From assembly GCF_020176715.1 (NCBI RefSeq), contig NZ_JAIVMF010000009.1, positions 113,916 through 177,915 of the forward strand: 64,000 bases of DNA, given 5' to 3'. Source of the DNA: Stappia stellulata (GTDB lineage: Bacteria > Pseudomonadota > Alphaproteobacteria > Rhizobiales > Stappiaceae). This document shows, piece by piece, positions 16,308 through 24,619 of this stretch; position 1 is the first letter of the stretch; the number at the start of each line of letters is the position of its first letter. The notes beneath the pieces were generated by a model. The model did not search any database. It worked only from the letters and a program-made list of their open reading frames with translations, and was not told the origin of the DNA. Both the position numbers and the translations under genes were made by a program.

Positions 16308-17104
16308 GCCATGGCGCCTTCGTCCGGCACGGGTGCCGCCCCGCCGCAGCAGGGACAGCCCGCGCGGCGGGCGAGCGGTATTTCGCTGAATCCGGCGGAC
16401 AGGCCGTCGTAGAGGACGATCCGCCCGCTGAGACCGTCTCCGACGCCGAGGATCTCCTTCACCACCTCCATCGCCTGCAGGCCGCCGATCACCGTAAGCA
16501 CCGGACCGGCCACACCCACCATCGAACAGGTCGGCGTCACCTCCGGCGGGAGCGGGCTGGGGTAGAGACAGCGGAAGCACGGGTTGGCGCCGCCCCGGAA
16601 GGCAGCGAAAGTGGTGACCGTGCCCTCCGTCATTTGCGCCGCGCCGCTCACCAGGGTCCGGCCCAGCGCGAAACAGGCCGCGTGCAGGACATCGCGGGTG
16701 GCGAAATTGTCGGTGCAATCGGCGACGATGTCGTAGCCGGCGACAAGATCCGCCGCATTCGCCTCGGTGACGGGAAACATGTGCTCCACCACCTCGATAT
16801 GCGGATTGCCGCGCCGCAGCCGTGCTGCCGCACTCGCGGTCTTCGGCATGTCGAGATCGTCCATGGTGTGAATGACCTGGCGGTGCAGGTTGGAGACCTC
16901 GACGAAATCGCCGTCCGCCACGCCGATAAGGCCAACGCCCGCCGCCCCAAGATACTGCAGGACCGGCGCGCCGAGGCCGCCGGCGCCGACAACGAGCACG
17001 CGCGCCGCCTTGAGGCGAAGCTGGCCGGCCTCCCCCCATTCGGGCAGCACCATCTGGCGCTGGTAGTAGGCCTGTTCCTCGATTTCCAGGGCGGTCGCGC
17101 TCAT
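16283..17104 (-). CDS. MoeB/ThiF-type E1 adenylyltransferase for the MoaD-like carrier
   Basis: A 273-residue protein with the full MoeB pattern: VVGAGGLGAPVLQYLGAAGVG (residues 38-58), GDFVEVSNLHRQ (65-76), KTASAAARL, ADCTDNFATRD (128-138), and zinc cysteines CFRC (176-179) and CPCC (250-253). Cys193 in PTCSMVGVAGP corresponds to the conserved MoeB cysteine. It would adenylate the C-terminal glycine of the MoaD-like protein. There is no rhodanese domain; the SufE protein encoded just upstream, overlapping by 4 bp, may deliver the sulfur. Its own C-terminus, PPVTGG, copies the carrier tail because of the shared palindrome, and whether that matters is open. Confidence 0.9.
   Translation of the reverse strand: MSATALEIEEQAYYQRQMVLPEWGEAGQLRLKAARVLVVGAGGLGAPVLQYLGAAGVGLIGVADGDFVEVSNLHRQVIHTMDDLDMPKTASAAARLRRGNPHIEVVEHMFPVTEANAADLVAGYDIVADCTDNFATRDVLHAACFALGRTLVSGAAQMTEGTVTTFAAFRGGANPCFRCLYPSPLPPEVTPTCSMVGVAGPVLTVIGGLQAMEVVKEILGVGDGLSGRIVLYDGLSAGFSEIPLARRAGCPCCGGAAPVPDEGAMAQPPVTGG
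16287..16303. repeat. Palindrome inside overlapping gene ends; encodes PPVTGG on both strands
   Basis: CCGCCGGTGACCGGCGG has 8-bp arms (CCGCCGGT / ACCGGCGG) around one central base. Plus-strand codons read Pro-Pro-Val-Thr-Gly-Gly at the end of the MoaD-like protein, and minus-strand codons read the same six residues at the end of the E1. The central base is the wobble position of the valine codon on both strands. The stem could also act as a bidirectional transcription stop, although no T-tract follows. Confidence 0.9.
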
Positions 17105-17541
17105 GACAGCTCCGCCCGCTCCGCGGCGAGCGCCGCGCCATAGCCGTGTATGTGCTTCAGGAGGCGGTGAAAGCCGTTGGCGCGGCTTGGCGCCAACAGC
17201 TCGATCAGCCCCGCCTCGCGCAGCCGGTCCGGCGGGGTCGCGGCGACCTCGCCAAAACTTCGCCCGTCGTAGAGACTGACGGCGATCGACAGAAGGCCGC
17301 GCATGATGCGGGCGTCGGAATCAGCGGCGACGCGAACCGTCCCGGTGTCTTGGTCGGCCCTCAGGTCCAGCCAGACACGGGACTGACAGCCGTGAAACAG
17401 CGTATCATCGGTCTTGAGCGCCGGGTCCATGGCCGGCAGATCGCCGGCCATCTCCATCAGGGCAATCACCGGTCCGCCGGATCCGCTCCCCGGCCGGAGC
17501 CGGTCTGCAAGGCTTGCCATATAGTCCTCGATCGAGGTCAT
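17101..17541 (-). CDS. SufE-like cysteine-desulfurase sulfur acceptor
   Basis: A 146-residue SufE/CsdE protein. The catalytic cysteine is Cys52 in LFHGCQSRVWL, matching the GCQSxVW motif that takes persulfide from a cysteine desulfurase. Other matches are DDTLFHGC, RIMRGLLSIAVSLYDGRSFGEV and the ending NGFHRLLKHIHGYG. No sufBCD or desulfurase gene is next to it, so it must draw on one elsewhere. Co-transcription with the MoeB-like E1 (ATGA overlap) suggests a dedicated relay of cysteine sulfur to the MoaD-like thiocarboxylate. Confidence 0.88.
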   Translation of the reverse strand: MTSIEDYMASLADRLRPGSGSGGPVIALMEMAGDLPAMDPALKTDDTLFHGCQSRVWLDLRADQDTGTVRVAADSDARIMRGLLSIAVSLYDGRSFGEVAATPPDRLREAGLIELLAPSRANGFHRLLKHIHGYGAALAAERAELS

Positions 17542-17579
17542 CCTGCGTGTCCATCTGCCGTGCCAGTCGGGGCGAACGG

Positions 17580-18707
17580 TCAGGCCGTCGCGCGCGCCTG
17601 CGCGAGGACCCCGCCGCCAAGCGGCGCCTTCACGCCCGTGGTGAGCGGAAAGCTGAGCGGCAGGCCGCGCTTGGAGCGCATTGCCAGAAAGGCGAAACAC
17701 TCCGCCTCCACCGCATCGCCGCGGAAGCCGACGCTTTCGGCCGGCACCACCTCCGCGCCGGTGCGTTTCGCGATCTCGCGCATCATCACCGGGTTCTTGC
17801 GTCCGCCGCCGCATACGACGATGCGCCGCGGGCGCGACGGCAACAGGTCGAGCGCCTTTCCGACCGACCCGGCCGTGAAGGCGGTGAGAAGGGCCGCCCC
17901 GTCCTCCAGGCTCTCCCCGTCCGCCATGGAGGCGGAGAAATCGAAGCGGTCGAGCGACTTGGGATAGGGCGCGGCGAGGAAGGGGTGCTCGAGCAGCGTG
18001 CGAAGCTTCGCCTCGTCGACGGTGCCGCGCGCGGCAATCGCGCCGTCCTCGTCCATGTCGCCGCCACTGTGCGCGAAGATCCAGTCGTTCACCGGCGCGT
18101 TCGCCGGACCGGTGTCGAAGGCGACCATGTGATCGCCGTCGCACCAGGTGAGATTGGCGACGCCGCCGAGATTGAGCACCGCCGTGTCGCTGCCGGCGTT
18201 GATCTTCCTCAGCGCCGCCTTGTGATAGATCGCCGACAGCGGCGCGCCGTGTCCGCCCGCGTCCATGTCGGCGGAGCGGAAGTCGTAGACGACATCGGTG
18301 CCGACGATGTCCGCCATCATCGCGCCGTCGCCGAGCTGCCGCGTGTACCCGCGCCGCCCGCCCTCAGGCGCCTGATGCAGGACCGTCTGCCCGTGGAAGC
18401 CGACGGCGGAGATGTCGGAAGCCGCATAGCCGTGCCTCTCGAGAAAGCCCTTGACCGCAAGCGATTGCGCCTCGGTGAGAGCCTGTTCCGCCTCGCGGAA
18501 GATCTCCGGTTCCGGCCCCTTGAACTGCCACGCGAGCGCCGCCTGGAAGGTGCGTCCGAGAAGCTCGCGGATGTCGACCGGATAGGGCGCGAGCTCCCAC
18601 GGCCCGAAGGCATCGATCGTCTCGCCGTCGGTCTTGATCATGGCGATGTCGATGTATCCGTCGAGGACGGTTCCGGTCATCAGTCCGATTGCCCAGGCAG
18701 GCTTCAT
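17580..18707 (-). CDS. anmK: Anhydro-N-acetylmuramic acid kinase
   Basis: AnmK opens 1,6-anhydroMurNAc and phosphorylates it to MurNAc-6-P in peptidoglycan recycling. The 375-residue protein starts [20 protein letters not shown] behind AAGGAG. It keeps [17 protein letters not shown] near residue 110, [22 protein letters not shown] near 130, [13 protein letters not shown] near 180, [16 protein letters not shown] near 200 and [14 protein letters not shown] near 300. Two usual spots differ: GTVLDG instead of GTSLDG, and [11 protein letters not shown] instead of the common DTGPGNxLID. It lies between the radical SAM and sufE genes on one strand. It links this cluster chemically to the MurQ locus 17 kb away. 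Confidence 0.92.
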   Translation of the reverse strand: MKPAWAIGLMTGTVLDGYIDIAMIKTDGETIDAFGPWELAPYPVDIRELLGRTFQAALAWQFKGPEPEIFREAEQALTEAQSLAVKGFLERHGYAASDISAVGFHGQTVLHQAPEGGRRGYTRQLGDGAMMADIVGTDVVYDFRSADMDAGGHGAPLSAIYHKAALRKINAGSDTAVLNLGGVANLTWCDGDHMVAFDTGPANAPVNDWIFAHSGGDMDEDGAIAARGTVDEAKLRTLLEHPFLAAPYPKSLDRFDFSASMADGESLEDGAALLTAFTAGSVGKALDLLPSRPRRIVVCGGGRKNPVMMREIAKRTGAEVVPAESVGFRGDAVEAECFAFLAMRSKRGLPLSFPLTTGVKAPLGGGVLAQARATA

Positions 18708-18732
18708 GTCGTCATGCTCCTTGTGCGCCGCC

Positions 18733-19713
18733 TCAGGCTGCGGCCGCGCGTTTGTTCTGGATGTGCTGCGGGAAGATGCGGCCCGCCGGCTTGCGGCAGT
18801 CCTTGCAGTGGGACACGGCGGCGCGCCCGTGGTCGGCAAGCCGGCAGCGGAAGGCGAGCGCGCCGGCAAGCACCCGGTCGACGCCGTCGCGCAGGAGATT
18901 GCCGACGATCCCGGCCTGGCCGTGGCTGATCACGCAGATCGAGACGTCGCCGTTGGGCGCGACGCAAAAGACGTGGCCCGCCCAGAAGCAGGGCAGCTGC
19001 GGAACGGGAAGATGCGGCAGCACCTCCTCCGACAGCATGCGGTCGAGCGTGCCGTCGCTTTCCAGGCTCTCGATCTTGTCGATGGCCTGTTCCGCGCCGC
19101 CGGGCAGGAGCGGCTTGACCTTCTCGTACTGGTCGACGCGTTCAAGCAGCTTGAGAAAGCGCGGATCATAGTCCTCGATCGGCTCGTCCAGATCGATCTG
19201 GTAGACGCCGACGCGCAAGCCCGGCCGATCCCTGGCGCGGTCGAGCAGGATTTCCAGCCCGCGCAGGGACTTCTCGAAGTTGCCCTCGCCCCGGTTGAGG
19301 TCGTGCGACAGGCGGTTGCCGCCATCGAGCGAGACGAAGATCTTGTGGTCGAAATCGACCGAGACGATCTCCTCGACCCGCTTCTCGGTCAGCATCGTGC
19401 CGTTGGTGTGCCACTGAAGCGGAATGGTCGGCATGACCTCGCCGACGGTCGCGAGCAGCTCCGCGAAACGCGGGTTCATCAAGGGCTCGCCGCGCCAGTT
19501 GAGATGGATGGTCTGCACATCGACCGAGGCGCTGTCGCGCAGGTCGCAGAGCATGCGCCGGAGATCCTCCGGCGTCATGTCGTCCTTGCCGTGGCTAAGC
19601 TTGGTGTAGCACAGCCGGCAGGCGAGATTGCAGCGGGTGGTGGGGTCGAGCCAGAGCCAGACGGGCGATCCGTCGATGGCGGAACTCTCGGCGCGCGGAG
19701 TGTGATCGGTCAT
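18733..19713 (-). CDS. Radical SAM protein with SPASM-like auxiliary cluster region
   Basis: A 326-residue radical SAM enzyme. The 4Fe-4S/SAM motif is CNLACRLC (Cys28, Cys32, Cys35; CX3CX2C). It is followed by [14 protein letters not shown], the GxPxxN-like element, and [10 protein letters not shown] and [10 protein letters not shown]. The C-terminal third has [19 protein letters not shown] and HCKDC, typical of SPASM/twitch extra Fe-S clusters. Such enzymes modify peptides or carbohydrates by radical chemistry. It starts after GGGAGC and lies 26 bp upstream of anmK. The 108-bp AT-rich gap before it could hold an internal promoter. The substrate is unknown; a sugar or sugar-nucleotide fits the neighbours. 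Confidence 0.88.
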   Translation of the reverse strand: MTDHTPRAESSAIDGSPVWLWLDPTTRCNLACRLCYTKLSHGKDDMTPEDLRRMLCDLRDSASVDVQTIHLNWRGEPLMNPRFAELLATVGEVMPTIPLQWHTNGTMLTEKRVEEIVSVDFDHKIFVSLDGGNRLSHDLNRGEGNFEKSLRGLEILLDRARDRPGLRVGVYQIDLDEPIEDYDPRFLKLLERVDQYEKVKPLLPGGAEQAIDKIESLESDGTLDRMLSEEVLPHLPVPQLPCFWAGHVFCVAPNGDVSICVISHGQAGIVGNLLRDGVDRVLAGALAFRCRLADHGRAAVSHCKDCRKPAGRIFPQHIQNKRAAAA

Positions 19714-19735
19714 GCAAGCTCCCTGGTCACCTACC

Positions 19736-19752
19736 GCCAGGGCGCCCCTGGC
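19736..19752 (-). promoter_or_regulatory. Inverted repeat in the leader of the radical SAM gene
   Basis: GCCAGGG-CGC-CCCTGGC has perfect 7-bp arms 23 bp upstream of the radical SAM start, in an otherwise AT-rich 108-bp gap. It may be an operator or leader hairpin. The adjacent AT-rich stretch (19757-19821) carries two ACAATA copies 15 bp apart and no clear sigma-70 promoter. Confidence 0.35.
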
Positions 19753-19821
19753 CGGGCAAAATCAGTTGATCATACAATATCCGACAAGACAATACCTTTT
19801 AAGGACCATTATAAGGCCAGA

Positions 19822-20853
19822 TTAAGACGATGCACGCGGATAATGGATCGGCACGCACCAATGGTTGGCGGCCACCCAATCGGTGTTCGGCAGCTCCACC
19901 GGGTGCTTCATGATGCGGTGGCAGGGCAGCTCGTAGACCTTGCCGGCCCCGCCCTCGATCGGATCGAACACGATGTATTTGTAGAAGCCGCTCTCCATGC
20001 CGTCGGGCAGGCGCAGCCGGTTTGGGTAGGCGGGATCGAGAGTGTCGCGCGCATAGGCGCGCTTCCAGGACACGATGTCCTTCAGTCGCCGGGTCTGCAC
20101 CACCCCCATGGCAGCGGTGAATTCGTCGATCCGGTGGTTCATCCCTTCGATCCGGTAGCCGGACCCGCGACCGTAATCGCGGAACGAGCGGGCGTGGCGG
20201 GCAAGCTCCGGGTTCGCGGTGACCAGCATGCCGCCTTCGCCCGTGGAGATCGTCTTGGTGGGATAGAAGGAATAGATGCCGGCATCGCCGAAACTGCCGG
20301 CGGCGCGCCCGTTCCAGCGGGCGCCATGGGCATGGGCGCAATCCTCGATCAGCCAGATGCCCTTGTCCCGGCAATAGGCCGCGATCTTCTCGATGTCGAA
20401 GGCGATATGCCCGCCGACATGAACGATCCAGGCCGCCTTGGGCCGATGGCGCTCGGCCGTCTCCACAAAGTCGGCGAAAGACCCACAAAGATCCTCCCGG
20501 TTGCAGTCGTAGAAGATGACGGACGCGCCGGACCATTGCGCCGAGCGCGGCGTGGCCAGAAAGGTGTTGGAGGGCGACAGCACCGTCTCGCCGGTCACGC
20601 CGATGAAGTCGAGGGCCGCCAGCGCGCCGCCGGCCCAATTGTTGAAGGCCACCGCCTCGAGCCCGGTTTCATCCGCCCAGGCCGCCTCGAAGGCCCGCGT
20701 GTGCACGCCGTCGCTCCAGCGGTTGGAGCGCAGGATATCGCGCCACAGACCGAGGAGTTCCTCCTCGTCGCGCGGATCGAAGGCGATGGAAAACGGCAAC
20801 GGCGCAGGCCGTTCGATCCCGGTGTCCACAGCCTGTGCCTGCGGCTCGCTCAT
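19822..20853 (-). CDS. DegT/DnrJ/EryC1-family PLP aminotransferase (sugar aminotransferase type)
   Basis: A 343-residue fold-type I aminotransferase of the sugar aminotransferase family. The PLP lysine is Lys200 in SFYPTKTISTGEGG, and the pyridine-contacting aspartate is Asp171 in IEDCAHAHG. VLSPSNTFLATPRSAQWSG near residues 91-109 and VHVGGHIAFD near 144 are family motifs. These enzymes put an amino group on a keto-sugar nucleotide, or dehydrate deoxysugars. Translation is coupled to the upstream flavin monooxygenase by a 4-bp overlap. That pairing suggests amine installation and oxidation on one sugar, which is inference. Confidence 0.9.
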   Translation of the reverse strand: MSEPQAQAVDTGIERPAPLPFSIAFDPRDEEELLGLWRDILRSNRWSDGVHTRAFEAAWADETGLEAVAFNNWAGGALAALDFIGVTGETVLSPSNTFLATPRSAQWSGASVIFYDCNREDLCGSFADFVETAERHRPKAAWIVHVGGHIAFDIEKIAAYCRDKGIWLIEDCAHAHGARWNGRAAGSFGDAGIYSFYPTKTISTGEGGMLVTANPELARHARSFRDYGRGSGYRIEGMNHRIDEFTAAMGVVQTRRLKDIVSWKRAYARDTLDPAYPNRLRLPDGMESGFYKYIVFDPIEGGAGKVYELPCHRIMKHPVELPNTDWVAANHWCVPIHYPRASS

Positions 20854-22061
20854 AGCAGCATGTCCTCCTGGCCTTGCCCGAAAAGCGCAGCGCCGTCGTT
20901 TCGGGCGTGAAGTTCGTACTGGTTGGCCGCATGCTGGCGCGCCGCGAGCATGTCGTTGAAAAACCGAAGCAAGGGCGATCCGCGATAAAGCGCGGACGCC
21001 CCGGCGGCGCGCAGAAGATCGGCCGCGTGCTGGAAGCAGCGGTCCGCGACGCGGGTCGCGTTCAGGCGAAACACGCGCCGCCGCGACACGGCCACCGCCT
21101 CGCCGCGCTCGGCGGCCTCGGTCATCTCGGCCAGATCGCCCTCGAGCACGCGCCACATCGCCGCGACGTCGGCATCGACCGTCGCGCAGAGATCCTGCAC
21201 ATGCGGGTCCTCGGCGATGCGCTGCGCCATCATCGAGGTGCGGCCGGCGTTTGCCGCGAGATACGCCGACAGCATGCCGCGCAGCCCGCCGAGCGATGCG
21301 GTCGAGATCGAGCGGAACAGCAATTGCGGCAGCGGCAGGCGATAGAGCGGTCCGGTGTTGACCTGCGTTCCCGGCGTGCGGCCGTGGAAGCGGTCTTCAT
21401 GGGCCAGAAAACGGTGGGCGGGGACAGAGGCCTCCGCGACCTCCACCGCATGGCTGCCGGTTCCGCGCAGGCCGGCGACGTCCCAGTCGGCCACAATCTG
21501 CACATCGGTGCGCGGCACGACGCAGGCGCCGGCCTGAGGCGCGCCATCCCCCTCCCGCAAGGCGCCAAGCATGAGCCAGTCGGCGTGGTCGACGCCACTG
21601 GAGAAGCGCCAGCGCCCCGACAGCCGATAGCCGCCGCCCGGCTCCGGCCGCAGGCGGCCGCCCGGCATGTTGCTCGACGACAGGATGGCGTCGGCATCCG
21701 CCCCCCACACATCCGCCTGCGCCTGGGGGGAAAACAGCGCCAGATGAAAGGAAACAACCCCCATGTTGGCCAGCACCCAGCCGGCCGACATATCCGCCTC
21801 GGCAAGAACCGCCTGCAAGCGAAAGAGGGTGATCGCCGGACGTTCGAGACCGCCGAAGCCCCGCGGCTGCAGCACCCGGAAGAACCCGTTCTCGCGAAAG
21901 GACGCCACGGTCTCCGCGCTCAGGCGACAGGTTTCGTCACCTGCCTCCGCCCGCGTCCGCAACACGTCCTGAAGCGCTCGCCCGGCCGCCAGAACATCGT
22001 CTGCGCAAGGCAGGGGCGCAACGGCAGGACCAACCCCGGAAAGAGACGCGGACAGGGACAC
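20850..22061 (-). CDS. Acyl-CoA dehydrogenase-fold flavin monooxygenase (group D)
   Basis: A 403-residue protein starting at a GTG (22061) 8 bases after GGAGG; earlier in-frame codons show no family similarity. The body follows the HpaB/HsaA-like and amino-sugar N-oxygenase branch of the acyl-CoA dehydrogenase fold: LSAETVASFRENGFFRVLQP near residue 48, AEADMSAGWVLANMGV near 85, YRLSGRWRFSSGVDHADWLM near 145, and GLRGTGSHAVEV near 190. These enzymes use reduced flavin supplied by a partner reductase to hydroxylate phenols or N-oxidise amines. With a DegT aminotransferase directly downstream, oxidation of an amino sugar, as by KijD3/RubN8-type enzymes, is an attractive guess. Confidence 0.78.
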   Translation of the reverse strand: MSLSASLSGVGPAVAPLPCADDVLAAGRALQDVLRTRAEAGDETCRLSAETVASFRENGFFRVLQPRGFGGLERPAITLFRLQAVLAEADMSAGWVLANMGVVSFHLALFSPQAQADVWGADADAILSSSNMPGGRLRPEPGGGYRLSGRWRFSSGVDHADWLMLGALREGDGAPQAGACVVPRTDVQIVADWDVAGLRGTGSHAVEVAEASVPAHRFLAHEDRFHGRTPGTQVNTGPLYRLPLPQLLFRSISTASLGGLRGMLSAYLAANAGRTSMMAQRIAEDPHVQDLCATVDADVAAMWRVLEGDLAEMTEAAERGEAVAVSRRRVFRLNATRVADRCFQHAADLLRAAGASALYRGSPLLRFFNDMLAARQHAANQYELHARNDGAALFGQGQEDMLL

Positions 22062-22234
22062 AGGCGGACCTCCAGTCTCGGTGGTGTTAGACTGGTAGGA
22101 TATTTCAGGTGGCGATTTTTGCAAGGACACGCTGAGAAACAATGCCCGCGCACCGTTTCCCCGCGTATCCGAAGGCGTCGGGGAAGGCGGCCAGACGGAA
22201 CCAACCGGCCATGAGCCGATGGGGCACCGAGTGT

Positions 22235-23461
22235 TCACCCGATCAGGTCCCTCAGCGGCACTGACGGATCGGCGATCCGCACGCGGTCGGGGCTGCGCCC
22301 CTGCGCCAGCGCGCGTTTTCCGGTCATATAGGCCTGCGGTGACCCCAGCGCATCGACGGCGACCAGCCTGTCCTTGCGGAAATACCAATGGGACAGGCCT
22401 TCCCGATCCGAGCGCCGCACCACGACTTCATCGCCGGGCAACGACTGGCCCGCGATCTGAAGCTTGAGATCATATTGATCGGACCAGAACCACGGCTGCG
22501 GCTGATAGGGCTTGCCTTGCCCGAGAATGCTTCGGGCAACAACCGCGCCGCTGTCGCAGGCATTGCCGACGCTTTCCAGCCGCAGCGCAGCGCCCGGCAG
22601 CACGAAGCGCGCGCAATCGCCCGCAGCCCATATCCCGGCCACATTGGTCCGGCCTTCTCCGTCAACGAGAATTCCGTCATCGACCGCAATTCCCGCCGCT
22701 GCGGCCAGGTCCGCATTCGGCCTTGCGCCAATTCCCACAACAACGCAGTCGGCGGCCAACCGCTCGCCGCTGGCGAGCACCGCCGCGCGCACATGGCCTT
22801 CCCCCTCGAGCGCGGCAAGCTGAGCGCGAAAGCGGAAGTCGACGCCCTTGTCCTGGTGAAGACGGACGACATGCTCCGCCGTTTCCTTGCACGCCACGCG
22901 GCCGAGCACGCGCGGCCCGGCCTCGACCACGGTTACCCGCAGTCCGAGCTTGCGCGCGACTGCCGCCATTTCCAGGCCGATATATCCACCGCCAACAATC
23001 AGGAGCGCCTTGCCGGGGGACAGCTCCCGGCGCAGACGATCGATATCGTCGAGCCCCCGGACGACGTGAACCCCGGCGAGATTCCCGTCCACCGACGGCG
23101 GCAGCCGGCGCGGCGCGGCCCCGGTCGCCAGGACGAGATGCCGGTAGCCGATGCGGGCGCCATCCGCCAGCACCAGCGCCTTGCTGGCGTGATCGATCTG
23201 GCGAACCGCACGCCCCAGATGCAGGCCTATGCGGTGCTGCGCGTACCAGGCTTGCGGTTTCAGGCTGAGACGGTCGGCCTCCAGATCGCCGAGCAGATAG
23301 GCTTTCGACAGGGGCGGGCGCTGATACGGCAGATAAGGCTCGGCCCCGACGAGATGGATGTCTCCTTCGAAGGAGAGCTTGCGCAGCGTTTCGGCGGTCG
23401 CGACCGCCGCCTGCCCCGCGCCGACGACAACCACGGGACCTGATTGATGTTGCTCGGACAT
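22235..23461 (-). CDS. FAD-dependent ferredoxin reductase for the P450 system (rhodocoxin/putidaredoxin reductase-like)
   Basis: A 408-residue NAD(P)H:ferredoxin oxidoreductase. The FAD Rossmann motif is VVVGAGQAAVATAE near residue 10. PYLPYQRPPLSKAYL near 45 is typical of putidaredoxin reductases. The NAD Rossmann motif LLIVGGGYIGLEMAA is near 150, and the FAD aspartate motif GIWAAGDCARF is near 275. The C-terminal WFWSDQYDLKLQIAG segment is diagnostic of this group. It passes electrons to the 2Fe-2S ferredoxin encoded 4 kb upstream in the same operon. It is the last gene of the P450/TRAP operon, 10 bp after the alcohol dehydrogenase gene. Confidence 0.93.
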   Translation of the reverse strand: MSEQHQSGPVVVVGAGQAAVATAETLRKLSFEGDIHLVGAEPYLPYQRPPLSKAYLLGDLEADRLSLKPQAWYAQHRIGLHLGRAVRQIDHASKALVLADGARIGYRHLVLATGAAPRRLPPSVDGNLAGVHVVRGLDDIDRLRRELSPGKALLIVGGGYIGLEMAAVARKLGLRVTVVEAGPRVLGRVACKETAEHVVRLHQDKGVDFRFRAQLAALEGEGHVRAAVLASGERLAADCVVVGIGARPNADLAAAAGIAVDDGILVDGEGRTNVAGIWAAGDCARFVLPGAALRLESVGNACDSGAVVARSILGQGKPYQPQPWFWSDQYDLKLQIAGQSLPGDEVVVRRSDREGLSHWYFRKDRLVAVDALGSPQAYMTGKRALAQGRSPDRVRIADPSVPLRDLIG

Positions 23462-23471
23462 GAACGCGTCC

Positions 23472-24602
23472 TCAATAGACCACGACGGAGCGGATGCTTT
23501 CGCCCCGGTGCATCAAGTCGAAAGCCTCGTTGATCCGCTCCAGAGGGAAGGTATGCGTGATCATCGGGTCGATCTCGATCGTCCCGTCCATGTACCAGTC
23601 GACGAATTTCGGCACATCGGTCCGCCCCCTCGCCCCGCCAAACGCCGTGCCCTTCCAGACGCGGCCGGTGACCAATTGGAACGGACGGGTCGAGATTTCG
23701 GCCCCCGCAGGCGCAACGCCGATGATCACCGACACGCCCCAGCCACGGTGCGAACACTCCAGCGCATCGCGCATCACCTGAACGTTGCCGGTCGCATCGA
23801 AGGAATAGTCGACACCGCCAATCCGGTCGTCTCCGGTTCGGGTCATCTCCACGATCTCCTGAACAACCGGACGGTCGATCTTCGAGGGATTGACGAAATG
23901 GGTCATGCCGAACCTCTTCGCCATGGCCGCCTTGTCGTCATTGACGTCGACACCGATGATGGTCGCGCAACCGGCCATCCGCAGCCCCTGGATCACATTC
24001 AGGCCGATGCCGCCCAAGCCGAACACCGCCGCACTGGCACCAGGCTCGACACCGGCGGTGTTGATCACCGCCCCGATGCCCGTGGTTACGCCGCAGCCGA
24101 TGTAGCAGATCTTGTCGAAGGGCGCGTCCTTGCGCACTTTGGCGAGAGCGATTTCGGGCATCACCGTGTGGTTGGCGAAAGTCGAGCAGCCCATGTAGTG
24201 ATAGATCGGCGTGCCATCGAGCATGGAAAACCGCGTGGTGCCGTCGGGCATCAGCCCCTGCCCCTGGGTGTTTCGGATCGCCGTGCAGAGATTGGTCTTG
24301 CCAGACCGGCAGGAATGGCAGTCTCCGCATTCGGGGGTATACAAGGGGATCACATGATCGCCCGGCTCCAGCGTTGTCACCCCCTCGCCGATCTCGAGAA
24401 CGATGCCCGCGCCCTCGTGACCCAGGATCGACGGAAACAGCCCTTCCGGGTCAGACCCCGAACGGGTGAATTCGTCGGTATGACAGATCCCGGTGGCCTT
24501 CATCTCGACGAGCACCTCGCCGGCTTTCGGGCTCTGGAGATTGACATCCATGACGACGAGCGGTTTGCCCGCTTCCAATGCGACTGCCGCACGCGTGCGC
24601 AT
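23472..24602 (-). CDS. Class III zinc alcohol dehydrogenase, S-(hydroxymethyl)glutathione dehydrogenase-like
   Basis: A 376-residue medium-chain dehydrogenase. Catalytic zinc ligands are Cys40 (ATGICHTDE), His62 (GHEGAG) and the cysteine in [10 protein letters not shown]. The structural zinc lobe is [15 protein letters not shown], and the NAD motif is [14 protein letters not shown]. The sequence resembles glutathione-dependent formaldehyde dehydrogenases (AdhC/FrmA), though related enzymes act on other alcohols. In an operon with a P450 it would oxidise formaldehyde released by O- or N-demethylation, or a hydroxylated product. It is followed 10 bp later by the ferredoxin reductase. Confidence 0.88.
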   Translation of the reverse strand: MRTRAAVALEAGKPLVVMDVNLQSPKAGEVLVEMKATGICHTDEFTRSGSDPEGLFPSILGHEGAGIVLEIGEGVTTLEPGDHVIPLYTPECGDCHSCRSGKTNLCTAIRNTQGQGLMPDGTTRFSMLDGTPIYHYMGCSTFANHTVMPEIALAKVRKDAPFDKICYIGCGVTTGIGAVINTAGVEPGASAAVFGLGGIGLNVIQGLRMAGCATIIGVDVNDDKAAMAKRFGMTHFVNPSKIDRPVVQEIVEMTRTGDDRIGGVDYSFDATGNVQVMRDALECSHRGWGVSVIIGVAPAGAEISTRPFQLVTGRVWKGTAFGGARGRTDVPKFVDWYMDGTIEIDPMITHTFPLERINEAFDLMHRGESIRSVVVY

Positions 24603-24619
24603 GAAAAGTGCCTCCGATT

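Noticed and set aside
19783..19792. GACAAGACAA match to the P450 operator repeat, in the radical SAM leader
   Set aside because: Only 10 bases match, the first four of the repeat are absent, and there is no second copy or inverted repeat, so chance is likely.
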